A DNA stretch of 64,000 bases from Aphis gossypii (lineage: Eukaryota; Arthropoda; Insecta; Hemiptera; Aphididae). Positions 35,121-49,026 of this stretch are shown piece after piece. The stretch is taken from assembly GCF_020184175.1 (NCBI RefSeq), contig NC_065530.1, positions 53,607,260 to 53,671,259 on the forward strand, given 5' to 3'. The translations under genes and the position numbers were made by a program. Position 1 is the stretch's first letter; every line of letters begins with the position of its first letter. Under the pieces are notes generated by a model. The model did not search any database. It was not told where the DNA came from and worked only from the letters and a program-made list of their open reading frames with translations.

Positions 35121-36609
35121 TTAATGTCCAAGTTGTGGTCGATGATGTTGTTGTTCTTCGTTATCCACCAAATAAGTAAGAAAGGCAGTGAACAAAAATA
35201 TTCCAGTCAATATTCCCAGGGTACCCGTAGATGTATAAGAGAAAAATGTGTAAAACTGGATTCTAGCATACCACAGTAATGATATTATTATTGTGATTAA
35301 AGCAGATAACAATGTTGCCAAATTCCATTCGCGTTGAACTGGTCCAGGTTGACGCTGACCATGACGTATCATATTTGGTAGTGGTTGCTCATTAGTATCA
35401 TGGTTTACAGGATCAGGGGTTTGTTGGGCATTAGCTGTAGGACGAGGCTGATGTATAAGACAGTGTACAACACAGTTATCATGAAGACCACAACTACTTA
35501 GTGATGCTTCATCATCATGTAATACTTTTCCTTGAAATATCAAACGAATAATTTTATTTGATGATAGTTCATTGGTAAAATGTCTCCTAAAATAAAAATA
35601 ACAACATAATATTTACAAAAACATATTCATTCATTGTTCAATTGTTACCATACCTTTTGAAAACACCAACATTTTCTTGTAGCCTTCCTTGAACTAAACG
35701 ACAATTATCATTTAAATATTTAAGTCGTATTCTTATAGAGTCTTCATACATCTGTGGTTCATTATCAATATCATTGGTACTATCACTTTGACTAGATTCA
35801 TTTAACTGTTCAGTTTTGGTTACATCACTATTAGCAGTGGTAGGATTATCACTTTTATTTTGAGAATTATCATTGCTCAAAGTTGAATTTGTTTGAATTG
35901 CATCATTTAATGGAACTGTTTCAGCTGTTGATTGTTCAGCTGAAATTATTTATTTCATAAACTTATTACATAAATAACTAAAAATAAAATTACTGCAAGT
36001 AAATAGAGTGATGCTAAAAGCAATAGTCGTTATTTATAGTTATATTAATCAATGGTAAAGATTATTGGTTAGAGCTATAAAAAATAAACTTCTTTAATCA
36101 AAAACATAAATTATTAGAGGCTATTCATCAAGAATAATTATTAATGTATTGCATAGTGGTATCTATTAAATGACTATTATTAAAAGTTAAGTATGAATAA
36201 TTAAATTTATTATCAATAAATACACAGTTAAAATGATATTGTAATTTTTAAAGGTACTGGTTCATTAAAGATCTGTCATTAATCATTAATAATTTATCAA
36301 TTTTGAGAATATTTATCTTCTAATTTCTAGGGCGATAGCTTTTACAAGAGTATTTTTCTGAAACAATTATTGAAATCAACAATAATATCTAATATGCTTA
36401 CTTATTGCTGGACTAGGAATTACAGGCGCAGCTCTTGCAGTATCGTGGTGTCTTCTTCTTGTACGCCTTTCCAAAATGAAAACAGCACCACGGAATATTT
36501 GCATTTCGGCTACTTGTGTAGACATCCATAACAATACAATTAGCACAACAACAAATAGTATTCCAAAAAACTGAATAACTTCATCACCAAATCCCTCCAC
36601 TAATGCCAT
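35121..36609 (-). CDS. TMUB: Transmembrane and ubiquitin-like domain protein (TMUB1/2 type)
   Basis: Membrane protein with a ubiquitin-like domain. Vertebrate TMUB1/2 act in ER-associated degradation and receptor recycling. Minus-strand exons: 36609-36402, 35939-35654 and 35586-35121 (stop included), giving 319 aa with phase kept. It begins MALVEGFGDEVIQFFG, with a first membrane segment at about residues 10-32 (FGILFVVVLIVLLWM). A polar Ser/Asn/Thr linker of about 70 residues follows. The ubiquitin-like fold runs from IRIRLKYL to VVHCLIHQ and contains LIFQGKVLHDD. After a Pro/Gln-rich spacer there are two C-terminal hydrophobic segments. This order matches the family. The acceptor TATGTAG lies two bases before the ATG, and a leader exon probably ends at the donor ACA|GTAAGT near 36684. 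Confidence 0.9.
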
Positions 36610-36684
36610 ATCTACATAATTATAAATTAATAAAAATGAACACTGTAGTCTGCATTTATCATCAATGGTATGCAAATAACTTAC

Positions 36685-38960
36685 TGTTTTATTTTACTCA
36701 AGAATCACGATTCTTCAGTTTTTCCCACTCATTTACATGATTATTGTATTAACACCAAATACAACTACCTAGGTAGTGCTTCATTATTATAGTATTAAGT
36801 ATCAACATTCACTATATTTATTTTATTATTATTGGATTATACAATTTCAAGGTTGTTAAAATATTAGTATTTTTAATGATTACGGTAAAACAAATTAACT
36901 TAAGTAAACTACGAAAGATATTAAACTAGTTTGAGCCCTTGAAATCGAAGGCCAAATATACAATTTTAAATTTAATCTCAATCTAGATGTCAACCATAGA
37001 TTATTGAGCGACTTGCGACTTCGCGAATTGCAACTATCAGCCTATTTTTCCAATTTATTAAATTAAAAAAAAAAATACATTAATAAATTTATTATTGATA
37101 ATATTATAAACATATGACAACAAAACCTGTTACCAAGTAAGTAAACAATTATTATTCATACTACTAACGCTATCTCGTATTCTGGTGTACAACTTCTAAC
37201 TGGAATTTATTGGCTGAATAAGTAAATGGTAAAAAACAATATAATAATATGTACTATAAAAATAATAACTAAGGTAAAGGCATAAAGCATAGACTGGATC
37301 ATGACGAAATAACTGACATGGACTGGATAAAATAGATATATTATAGGATTTATAGTAAATTGAAAATTCAAAGTACATTGATCACAGATATATAATAAAT
37401 ATCTATGATATTGATAGTTATACTTATGTACTTATATCATGAACAGAAGTTTTTATGAGGTATAATTTACACCATATACATTTATAGTTATAAGTACTTG
37501 TTTAGTACAAAATATTCACCTTGGGTAAATGGTAATTTTTTTTTGAAAAATAAAATTGTAGAAGCATAAATAGAACAATAATTTATAATAATTTTTTTTT
37601 TTTAAATTTTTATCACTAAATCTATTATTGAGAACATGAATATTCTCCAATGTTCATGAATGAGTAATATCTACAGCCGTGATAGTAAAAAATACAGATA
37701 TGTATTAATATCCGTATACCTAAATATTAAACGTGGTGATTACTGATAAATGATAAAAAATATTTATTATTAATTCCTGAATAAAATTGTTGATAATTTT
37801 GTTGTATAATTTATAAAATGCAGCTTATTATTCAAGCTTATTTCGAATTACGATGGCAAAAAATAAAAGTCAAAAGATTTTTAACCAAAAATTATCCACT
37901 GTTACAATACCTATTAATTTTAATAGTAATAGGTACTACATAAAATACATGGTTTGAAATGTTGATAGATTTTCGATACATTTCATAAACCATAATCGGC
38001 ATAATCAGATTGTTTATGGAAAGTTTTATTCCAAAAATGAAGTCCACCCCCACTGTCGTTCTCATAAGTAAAAAATAATAGGTAGAGTATGAGGTACTCT
38101 ATTAATATTCTATAAGTAAATATCACAGGGCATGGGCTAAGATTTGAAAGATCATGATATATTATGAATACTATGTATTAGGAAAAATTAGTTTATAATG
38201 TTTCACTTGTAATATAGGTAATATAATAAATTGCCTAATTTAAAGTTTCAATATTTAGGCTATACACTTACAGTATTAACTTGCATATAATAATTAATAC
38301 AAATAGACAACTATAGTCTATAAAATAATTAACAGACAATCATGACTTTATGAGTATGTTATTACAAAAAAAAAAATATCAGTAGAAATACGAAGGGATA
38401 GTCCATCAATAGTAACCGTAGTCCTTGTCATGGATTTAAAATATTTTGTCCATAGCTTATGGAAATCAAAAGCACTGTTAGCAACTATAATTGTAAAGGC
38501 TACTGTATAATTTTCTAATATCTATAGTCATTAGTCTTTAATACATAAAAAAATCAAAATTGTAGGCCATACCAGACTTAATTAAAATACAATATTATCA
38601 TATTGCTGTTGTATTACAGAATGGATTAAAAATTAATAAAAATCTATAGGTACCACTAGTCTCCCGAAATAATTATATCCTGACTCCTGAGACTCCCGGT
38701 TAATCTTCCTACAATATACATAACGTTCCACTATTCATTTTTCAGTTCCCAAAGCTAATGTTCCTCCGTTATAAATATAAATAAAATAAGAGATTAATGG
38801 GTTATAATTATTAATTTTAAAATATAAACATAGAATTTGTAATTAAAAACTTTACAGATAATAATTAGTAATCATCAGTTGACAATTTTACATTATCATG
38901 GTTTATTTTGGTCTTTTGACTTTTGGCTTTTAGGCACGAACGACAAGCTTAGCCGAAGCC
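36685..38960. other. Spacer upstream of TMUB and the CpG island
   Basis: Includes the likely TMUB leader exon on the minus strand. The rest is AT-rich; I see no coding signal or element ends. Confidence 0.4.
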
Positions 38961-40710
38961 ACAAGTTGACAAGTCACAAGTGCACTACGCCAATTGATTT
39001 TTATCAAATGGGGGCTGCTGTTGCGACAGTAAAACCGTTGGCCACACTGCGACCGGTCCAGTGGTGCGCGGCCACAGGCCGGGGACACATCCGTCGACTC
39101 GAGGTTCGGTTGGTACGAGCGCCAATGGTTCTCTCCCCTCGTCTATCCTGCCGACCGTATCGTGGAATCGTGGTTCCGTTTACATCGGTTTACAAAGTAC
39201 AGACGGCCGACGGGGAAAAAAAAAGATATAAGCGGTTAGTAATATGTCATTCGGTTTCGCGACTTCACGATCTTGTTTGGGCGCCGTGCTCAGGTGATTC
39301 GCGCATCCGTGTCCACGACGTCGGACCCATGTCCCATCTTTCGGTCTGAACCCGACGCCTTGCCGTGCCCGTCACCCGCGCCGGATATCCAAGCTCGCGG
39401 GTGCTCCTGTGGCCGCCACTGCAGCTGCCCGCCGGTTCGTCCGTCGTCCTCACGACGGGCCTGGTCCACAGTCATCCCCGTCCACGACCGCCCGGCGGCC
39501 ACCGCCACCGGATATCCACGCTCTTGCAAATGGCCGACTTTGGACGTGGGCCAGTTATGTAAGGGGCCCCGCCGCACGACAGTGACGACACACCGCCACC
39601 TCCTCCGCCGCCGCCACCACCTCTACCACCACCTCCACCACTTTCCCGCCCGCGCTCGTCACCGTGAGTGGCACCGCATTACTAGTCGTCGTCGTCGTCA
39701 CTCGGCAGTGACTTTGGACACATAATCAGACTTCGCCCAGAACGGATAGCGGCTACGTCGCGCAAAGGTAACGTATTTTGCAATTTTTTGGAAGTTAATA
39801 TTTTTTTTTTTCGATCTCGTTCGCGATTCCTCTCGGGTGTACCCAGGTTCTTTCCGTGGACTCCGCACTCGCGCCACGACCTATAAATATCGGGTGCCGA
39901 GCCCGATCGGTAGGATCGACGCAAGGGACCGGACGTAAGCGCTCGGAATTTTTTTACACTCCTGTCCGCGCGCGTGAAGGTGACCTAAATACGTCGTCGG
40001 TGTTACGGATGTGGCGCGCGCGTAGAATGTAGAACGACGTCGTTGGCGACCGCCTAGGAGTGTGATGTAGCAGTCGTTTGGCGAAACGAGGTGGACGGAG
40101 GGCGGCGGAGTGTTGGGCGGCAGTGGCAGCAGTACGGTAGGGAATATCGTTCGTCCAAGGGGCCACGACCGGAGGCGGCAACTGGATTTCGGTTCTCGTT
40201 CTTTAGTCTTTACACATTACGCAGTGCCGTCGCTGCCTGACCGCCTGCCCGCCCGCTCGCCCTCTCGCTCCGACGACCTGCTGCGGCTAATTCGTTATGC
40301 GCGTGAAAATACTAACGCAATACACCTGCCGCCGTTAACGGTGCGCGGTTGACGATACGCTTCAGGATTTTTACATATTATATTTTTTCCACTCTGGGCG
40401 GGAGTGGTGCCGCGTGTGCGTGTGTGCGGAACGAACAATCGGCCGGCTGCACCTCCTTCTGGTCCGGACACGGTGGAATTGTTCTAGGAAAACGAGTGTG
40501 TGGGACGTCTGCGGCGACTACGACTGTGTAATCGCTGTCGTCGTCAAACGGTGTCTCTTACGACCGTGCCAGTTTGTTGTGCGAATCTCGCTCGGTAATC
40601 CATCAGAACTCGTCGAGACGGTCTTGGAATTTTTTTTTCATCTCGAAATCACCGTTAGTTACTCAGTAGTCGGTACCTACGTCTTGAGCTCTCGGCATAC
40701 TGGTATCTAT
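38960..40710 (+). promoter_or_regulatory. GC/CpG-rich island: probable promoter and leader exon of the zinc-finger gene
   Basis: About 1.7 kb of strikingly GC- and CpG-rich DNA in an otherwise AT-rich window. It includes a CCG/CCA-rich stretch (39590-39650), GTCGTCGTCGTC (near 39687) and many CGCG words. Open frames occur on both strands, as expected from high GC, and none matches a known protein. Good plus-strand donors occur at 39664 (ACC|GTGAGT) and 39768 (AAAG|GTAACG). Either could splice the leader to the first coding exon acceptor at 42789. A proline-rich frame ends at the first donor, so some coding content cannot be ruled out. Confidence 0.55.
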
Positions 40711-42126
40711 TAACAATATTTATAATAACATTAAAATTAATCGTGAATAATAATAATATTATTTATTATTTCATAATTCTTTCGCGTTTTGTTATCATTT
40801 ATTATTGATAAGATAACATCTAGGCTTACCAAAATTTGAATTTTTCGTTTTTATCATCACGCCATCGTGTTTTAGAGGGAAATAATCGTATTCAGAACAT
40901 TTTGATCACCGTGCGCGCGTGTAAGATTTCATAGTAAATTTATTTGTGTAAATATGATATACAGTAGCTGCAGCTGTTGCCTTCCAATTATTATTGTTAT
41001 CACGTTTCTCCTCAGAACAACCGATTCTTTGAAAATGATTGTTGTTATATTATTAATATAGGTAATAGGTATATATATACCGACTTCTTTATCATTTAGT
41101 ACAATATTACAATTATTATTAATGCATTATTATTATTTTGCTTTGCAAATAATATATACAAATAATTAATTTGCTTACTGCCTACTAAAGTGTTGAGAAC
41201 GTTTTAGAAATAAGTATCGACAAATTTACGAACTTTGAAAATTTAAATTGAAACAAACTAATCTTTTTAAACTTTTAAGTATAAAATATACATTATAAAT
41301 AAATAAACGAAACCATATTAAAATCAAATAGTATAATTAATGTTGTTTTCTTTTTTTTTAATAAAATTTTAAATAAGTGAATTTTCCTTGTAATTGGCTA
41401 TATATTTAAATCTTTAAGTTATGATTTGTAAATAAATATTTTTATTTTTATTCTCGTTTATTTAATATAGCTATTTTGTATTAATAATTCAAGTAGGTAC
41501 GAGGTACCTAAACTATATATATATTTATAATTTTTATATGGGTATCTAGTTATGAGTTATTTTGTCTAAATACAACTTTTTGATTTTCACATGGATACCC
41601 ATTGAATATTCATTATACATAGATAACGATTATTAGTGATGTTAAATACCTTGAATTTTGAGGACAAGCTCAACATTTTTTAATTCTTTAGTATTATTAA
41701 TATAAAATTTGTTTTAAAGCAGTTGACAAAAAAAAATATTTAATACCCTCTTATGGCTTTAACTAATTTATACTTCAAAAATTAAAATGTGTTAGTGACT
41801 AAAGGAGACAACTATTATTGTTTCATAGTTTTCTCTCTATCGATATTATTAGATTCTGAGTAGAGCGATGAATGTATTGATGTATCAATGATATGTGTTT
41901 TTAAATTTTAAAATAAATTTAATTATTGTACCCATTAGTTTTTATATTTATGAGTACTCACATAATTCACTTATTCATAATCATAGCTATATCATCACTA
42001 ACTTAAGAATCATTTTAGTAAATATTACATAGGTATATATTCTGTTATTAACTTGTTTAATTATCTTAATAAATTAATTCATTTTACCTTATTTTCATAA
42101 AATGTGTAAAAAAAAAATCATATTAT

Positions 42127-42463
42127 CAGAGGCGGACTGAGGCCAAAAATATTATGGGATTTGAACCTAAAATGGCCATATTAGAAAAATATATACATAT
42201 ATAATAATGTTAACGTTAATACAAATATACAACTATAACACATTTAATGTATTAAGTAAATGGTCATAAATTTTACATTTTGGCATTGGCCCACTCAGAG
42301 ATGTCCTGGTTTAACAGTCTGGTGTGGCATACCAAAGGCCTTAATTTACTATAAACAAAATTGATCATAAGGTAGTGAATTAGTATATATCTTCTTACCC
42401 CTACATGATTATAAACTCAGTACCTCGATTGGGAATCACGGCCTAACGGCCCTGGGCAGGCTG
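42127..42463. mobile_element. Possible hAT-like relic in the zinc-finger gene's first intron
   Basis: The left end CAGAGGCGGACTGAGGCC is of the CGGACTG..CC type seen in the element at 15611. The right end CGGCCCTGGGCAGGCTG could be its partner, but the inverted repeat is weak and no duplication is visible. Confidence 0.35.
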
Positions 42464-42819
42464 ATATTGGATATGTATAATAAATATGTCATCAACAATA
42501 GTAATAGGAATTATATTTAATAAAAAAAATTATGATGAAAATTGAACATATTTTATTTCTGATGTTATAAAATGTATAACTTAAACCTTTGGTTTGTTTT
42601 AGGATATAACCAATGTACTGTTGTCACTTAAGGGAATACTTTTTTTTGTTTTATTTTCTATATTGAACCAGTAAACATGTTTGTTGAGAGAATTAATTTC
42701 TTAACAATTCTATTTTAAATATGGTAAAATGTTTATTTTGCGTTATTTATTTAATAATAAGTTTATAATATAATTTTTGTTTGTTTTAGGAATCCAATCG
42801 ATCTATACAAAATAATAAA

Positions 42820-45800
42820 ATGTCACGATTACATCACATTCAACCAGAAGTAAGTAAAAATCTATAACTATTTCTGTTCAAATAATATTTTTCAACTATG
42901 CAATTGTTTAAAATATTTTTAATATTTATTTATTTTAAAACTTCCATTTCAACTCAAATGTATTATTTTTCATAGTACAATTTTGACCATTGATTACGTT
43001 TTATAATATCTTGAAAACTGTATTTTTCATCAATAAATAAATTAAATTTTATTATCAATTTATTTTAATTTTTATTGAAGTGTCATTATGGTTTTGTGTA
43101 AATTAAATTTAAATTTTTAAACGATTTTAGGTATCAATTTTTGCTGTATCTCCGAATCCTCCACCCAAACCAAGGAAAATTAAAAGTGAACCTCCTCCTT
43201 TAAAACCAGCAATATGGCCTTCAAAGCAACCTCCAGCGTCGATGCAATTACAACAATTCTTAAAAGCTCAGCGCCTGAGTCAAAAGCAACTTGTTCAAAG
43301 AGGGCCCCCGCCACTTAACAAAATGCAATATTTTGCTAATGATAGCCGAACAGAGTATCAAAAACAACAACAGGCAATGCACCAAAAAATGATGCAGCAA
43401 CGTGCCATAATCAATAGCCATACCAACAACAATAGTATACGGGAAGATTCTCCAAACCCAATGGATTTTCTAGAGGTATCTATCTAGTTAAATTAAGCTA
43501 CAATTTTTCTAAGCTTAAATTTTGAATATTTGTTATTTGTGAATTTTTAGATTGGAGTTCATGCTGGTAGCTGTATTAATCTTATTGATATTCCAAGGGA
43601 TAAACCGAGATCCAACTTAAAATCGGTAATGTGTTAAAACTATAAAATATAACATATTGAAACAATTTTTTAATTTTTATTAGTACTTAAAACCTCATTT
43701 ATTCATCTTATATTATTATTGCATCCAAAACTGCAAAAGTTATAAATCTTAAACAATTAATTACAATATTTACAATCATGATTTAAATAAGTATTTTTGG
43801 ACTAAGACAATATTATGTTTCAATTTATTAATAAAAATCCTGATGAAATTAACAAAATAATATACTATCATTCATTCATTTTAAAAACCAATACAGAATC
43901 TATATTAAAATTTCTTCTCAAAAACTAAAAATGAAAAATTTTAAAAACTCAAATATTAAAAATATAAACCTTCTATATATTCAAAATTGTTTCAATGCCT
44001 ATTTTTTACTATTTTATCTTATTTAAAAATTTTCAATATTACTTAACTAATATTATTAATTATAATTATAGGGAGGAAATATATCTCAATCAGATTCTGG
44101 TAGTCGTCGCAAAAATGCTAATCCAAGAAAAGTAGCTCGAGAAAATGAAATTGAACCACCAGGACCAAGTGATCATTTTCTGCTTTCTCAAATTAAACAA
44201 GAAAACCTTCGTCAATCCTGCTTGTTATGTGAGCGAAATTTTAGTAATAAAAATGATCTAAGTCAACATATATCTGAAGTACATGGTATTGAACCTTCAG
44301 ATTTACATAAACTAAATGGACATTTGGGTGAAGATGAAGAGCTTGCTGAAAGTATGATGGAAGCTGAAACTGTATTTTTTTGTGAAGTATGTACTAGAGA
44401 ATTTCAAGACAAAGCTAGTCTTTGGTTACATATGGTTAGAGGTCACAAACAAGAAGCTGCAGTGACATGTGGAGTGTGCATGAAAATCTGTAGTGATAGT
44501 AAATCTTTAATGGAGCATGTAAATATCCAACATCCTAAAAATTGTGATACGGCTGATTCCGTTCAACGTAGGTATAGATGTCAAGTTTGTGCACGACAAC
44601 ATGATACCAAGAAAAAAATGATGAGACATGTGGTTATCCACACAGTATACGATAATGATGGTCAAATTATCGATCCTGATAAATTAATTATAATTAACAA
44701 TAATTTTCATCCAACTAAATCTTCAAATAATGAACATTACACAATTAGCTGTCAAGTATGTCATAAAGTATTTCCAAGCGAAGAAAAACTTTTACGACAC
44801 ATGTCTTCTGTTCATCTGATGACTGGTTGTGATGATATGATTACCACAACAGCTGTTACAACCACTGGTAATTCTTCTCAAAGTAGTTTTGTGAATCGCT
44901 GTGAATTATGTGGTGAATCATGTGGTTCACGTACTGAAAAATGGTGGCATGTGCTTAAAGAGCACGGTACTAATGAATCACTTATATGTCCAAAACCAGA
45001 CTGTAGAAAATTATTTGTTTCACAATCTTTACAAATTGAACATCAATCTCACCACGAAACCCAAGGTGAACTTCCTAATACCTGTGAAGTATGTGGACGG
45101 TTATGGCCTAACAGAAATGATTTTTACAAACACATCATGGCTGTACATGCTGAATGTATGCCTTTATTATGTGGTATATGTTTAAAAGTTCATGTAGATG
45201 TACCAAAACTCAGAGAACATATAAAAGAAAAACATGAACCTTTAGTATCCAAGGAAAATGCTATTTATTGTGATATATGTGGTCGCACATACACTAAATG
45301 GTCAAAAATGATGAGGCATAGATCAATTCATAATGTTGAAGATCAGGTATCTCACTTTGTAACAGATCAATTAACTGAAGTAAATCTAAAGTGTACATTA
45401 TGTCCTGATACTGAATTTAAAACTGTTGAAGAAATATCTGAACACAGAAAGAATGACCATCAACTGCATGTATGTGATCTTTGTTCAAAATACTATAGTG
45501 GCAATAATCATTTATGGAAGCATGTCAGTAGACAACATAAAGGTCATCCAGATGTCACATGTAGCTTATGTGCACGAACATCTGCTTCTAAAGTTCACCT
45601 TAAAAGGCATATGATCAAATATCATTCTGATCCTGTAGATCAGCTTATAGACAAGTCAAATAATAGTATTTGTGCAGAATTAAATGCCATTCATCAATGT
45701 ATAAGATGTGATAAAGTGTTTAGAATTAGAAGTTTACTGAAGAAACATCTTAAATACTGTAAAGGTAAAAGAGATGTAATGCCAATACCCAAAGAAAAAG

Positions 45801-47587
45801 GTCATTATCCTTGTACAAAATGTGGTAAAACATTTGAATACCAAACTTACTTAAATAGACATTTAAAGCATAGCCACTTAGTTCAGTATTGTGAGATATG
45901 TTCTGAAGATAAAACTGGTGAACATTTTGATAATAAAATGTTATTAATGGATCATATCAGAGAAAAACATGGAAACGATCCTGAGTTGTGTTGTGATGTT
46001 GAAGGTTGTGACAAAGTTATGAGAACTAAAGTTGATTGCCAGAAGCATAAACGTGATCATGTTCGTAAAGTATTTTCATATGTTTGTGAATTTTGTGGAG
46101 ATATGCACTCAAATAAAAAAACCTATAGAAAACACTTAAGACAGCGGCACAAAGGTAATACACAGTATTTATGTGGTGTGTGTATGGAAGTATGTGTAGA
46201 CAATGATGGATTATCAAAACACTTACACGAAGCACATCCTCAGACATTTTCCAAGTCAAATATTTGCCAGATTTGTGGGAAAATGTTTACTCTTGGAAGT
46301 AAAGTTGGAGAACACATAGATAAAATTCATGGAAAAAATTTAAAACCTTGTAAAATTTGTTGGAAAGTATTTAGCGATATGGATAAACTTAAAGATCACA
46401 TTGAAAATCATCCAGCAAAAGAGGAATTCCCCAAAGTAGTTACTCCAGTGAAAAAGCCAATTGAACCAAAACCAAAAACTCCCAAGCTATATGGTCTTCC
46501 TAAAGAACTTGCTGAGCTGGGTTTCAATGAAGAGCAACAGGAAAGTTTGAAACGAGATATAGACGACGTTACTTCAGATATAAACACAAAGAGACTGAGA
46601 AAATTACATTCGTGTACAGTTTGCTACAAAAGTTTTAGATTTGAAACAGATTTATATGATCACAAACGAGAAGAGCATTCGATTATTGAAGATAGTTATA
46701 TGGAAGAAGAAACTGAGCGCAAAGAACAACAGTCATCTATACCAAAAAGTAATAAAACTGTGTGTGGTATATGTAAAAAAGAATGGATTAGTTTGAAACA
46801 TTTTTGGCAACATTTAATTAGAGCTCATCGCACAGAAGCTGCATTTGTTTGTGGTATTTGCTGTAAAATAACTAAGAATTATGACGAGTTAGCTTTACAC
46901 TTAGATACTGTTCATCCAAATGCCACAGTTTTGTCATTATTTGCTTGTGATGTTTGTGGTCGTAATCACAATGCATTTTCAAAACTCCAAAAACATCGTA
47001 TTATACATTCGACTGCACCACCTGCGTTCCCAAAATTCCATTGTGATGAATGTGAACTGGTTTTTAATTCTAAATCATATGGACAGAAACATATTTTGAG
47101 CCATGGACCTGGTAGTAAATTATGCAAAGGTAAAGATTTATGTCAAGAAATGGATGATGACATGTTGGATGAACAAATTGAAGAGGAAGAAGAAGAGGAG
47201 GAGGAGGAGGAGGTAGAAGATGACGTAGATGTTAAAGTAGAAGATAGTGCAGATGCTGTTAAAGATGAATATGACACAGATGTTAAAATAGAAAATGAAG
47301 GAGATGAAGAGGAGGAAGAGGAAGAGGAGGAGGAAGACGTTGAACAAAACGATGACGATGGAGATGAAGATAATGATAATGAACAACTTGATGAAGTAGA
47401 AGATGAAGAAGACGTAGAACAGAATGCAGAAGAAGACGATGACGACGATGAACAAAATGACGATGCTGATGCTGAGGAAGATAAGGAACAGATTGAAGCA
47501 GATGATGACGATGAAGATGTTGAGGAAAATGGTGTTGATGATCAAGATGATGATGAAGAGGAAGAAGATGACGATGATGAAGTCTAA
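42820..47587 (+). CDS. Large C2H2 zinc-finger protein with acidic tail
   Basis: Coding exons 42820-42849, 43131-43475, 43551-43625 and 44072-47587 join in phase to 1321 aa. The leader acceptor is at 42789, 30 bases before the ATG. Residues 1-150 are Pro/Gln-rich and disordered, with sumoylation-like IKSE and IKQE. From about residue 200 to 1115 I count about 26 C2H2 fingers, one ending in HxxxC. Linkers are irregular, not TGEKP. Fingers recur in groups of three: a W-containing type (CEVCTREF...WLHMVRGH), a CGVCxK type, then a C.(V/I)CGR or CQVCAR type with KMMRH. The last 150 residues are almost all Glu and Asp. It is presumably a nuclear DNA- or RNA-binding regulator. No orthologue was recognised. 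Confidence 0.85.
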
Positions 47588-48888
47588 TTTAGGTTCCTAT
47601 TATTAAGTTATTGAGCTTTCGAAGTTGTTGTGTAAAATCTGTTGTTTTTCTATTTATTTAATTTATACAAAGAACTTTTAATGACCAAACCATTTGGAAG
47701 TCAATATATTAGAAAAAAATACATAATATATGATATTATTTAAAGACTGGTACCTATACTTCCAATGATTGGCAAAATGAATACATACCTACCTAATTCT
47801 TGGTATCATTACATATTGTATATACTTTTTATACTTAATATAGGCATGGGTTTTGTTCTGTGTATTACATTTTTATATTAATATGCATACATAATATATA
47901 TATATATAATTTATTTTTAACACCAAATAAATAATCATTGTATTATATTTTTGTTATTTACTGTTAAAAAGGCACTTTAATACCTGTTACGCTATTTTTT
48001 GTAAATATTCTTTCAACTTCATTGACATTGTATAGATAATACCCAAATACATATTATATTAAGTGTACGAATTTTTTGAAGTAAGATTGTACGTTATTGT
48101 AGAAATTATTTACTAAGCAAACTTATTTTTCAACCAAACTGTATGCGTAATTTTATATAATCTGTGTGTAGTCAATATAATGTCGTAAGGGTTTTTTCTA
48201 CTTGAATTTTACTTGGATCAAAAAGTATAGACGTATCTAATCAATTATACAATAAACCATAAAACCATTATTATTTTTGTCGTTTAATTTTATTTATTAT
48301 TGTCTTGATTAATTTTTCGTATCCTAATTACTCAGTTGGTTCATCCCTGAATCGCTGCAATTCACGATTACATCATAATGCCAATAATTGATCTAAATGA
48401 TCACTGACTGCTGATGTTAAAATATCGTTCCTCAATAAATATTAAATACCCTCGATGTTTTAATTTGTACTGTTGAAGTGCTTGTAAATTCATGAATGAC
48501 AGACACGGCAGGTATTTGGATGTCAAATGATTGCTACTCATTGACAAGTCACAACTTCACACCAACTCATACGTATGTGATTGAACTGTTTAAAGGTACC
48601 AAAAACTGACAAGTCTATGGTATTAATATAATTATAAACAACAGTTGTATTTTATAAGGTTAAAATAACGCAATATTTTTATTAATTATACTTTCTACGT
48701 TATCTAAGTACCCAACTAATTAACGTGTAACGAATACGCAGCTCCATTGAAATTGTACCGAAAGAAAAACAGTCTTCAAATTTTTTTTTATCTCACCCTT
48801 CATAGCCTCATAGGTACTCTGACACTCATTTTAACTTGTAAGTCTGACGTTTGTAACACGTCTTGTAAACTTATCTTAATTCATGGTT
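47588..48888 (+). other. Zinc-finger gene 3' UTR and spacer
   Basis: 3' UTR sequence with several AATAAA signals (for example CCAAATAAATAATC near 47925). No coding signal seen after that. Confidence 0.45.
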
Positions 48889-49026
48889 GTATAACCCGTC
48901 CAGTTCATCTTGACCGTCTGCTGACGTCACAGACCACCATCATAGTTTGTATTACTTTACATTATAACTTATAAGATAGTAATCATAACGGTCGCCGATG
49001 GCCGAGATGAACTGGACGGGTTACAC
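48889..49026. mobile_element. Short palindromic element (about 138 bp)
   Basis: The outer arms TAACCCGTCCAGTTCATCT and its exact inverse AGATGAACTGGACGGGTTA bound a short non-coding centre that carries TGACGTCA near 48922. The form is MITE-like; ends and duplication are uncertain. Confidence 0.6.

Noticed and set aside
38879..40713. Many overlapping frames of 60-156 codons in the CpG island
   Set aside because: High GC lowers stop frequency. The frames occur in every phase and on both strands, with no domain or consistent splice structure.
47138..47545. Minus-strand frame of 135 codons rich in Ile/Phe/Leu
   Set aside because: It is the complement of the acidic tail of the zinc-finger protein and looks membrane-like only for that reason.
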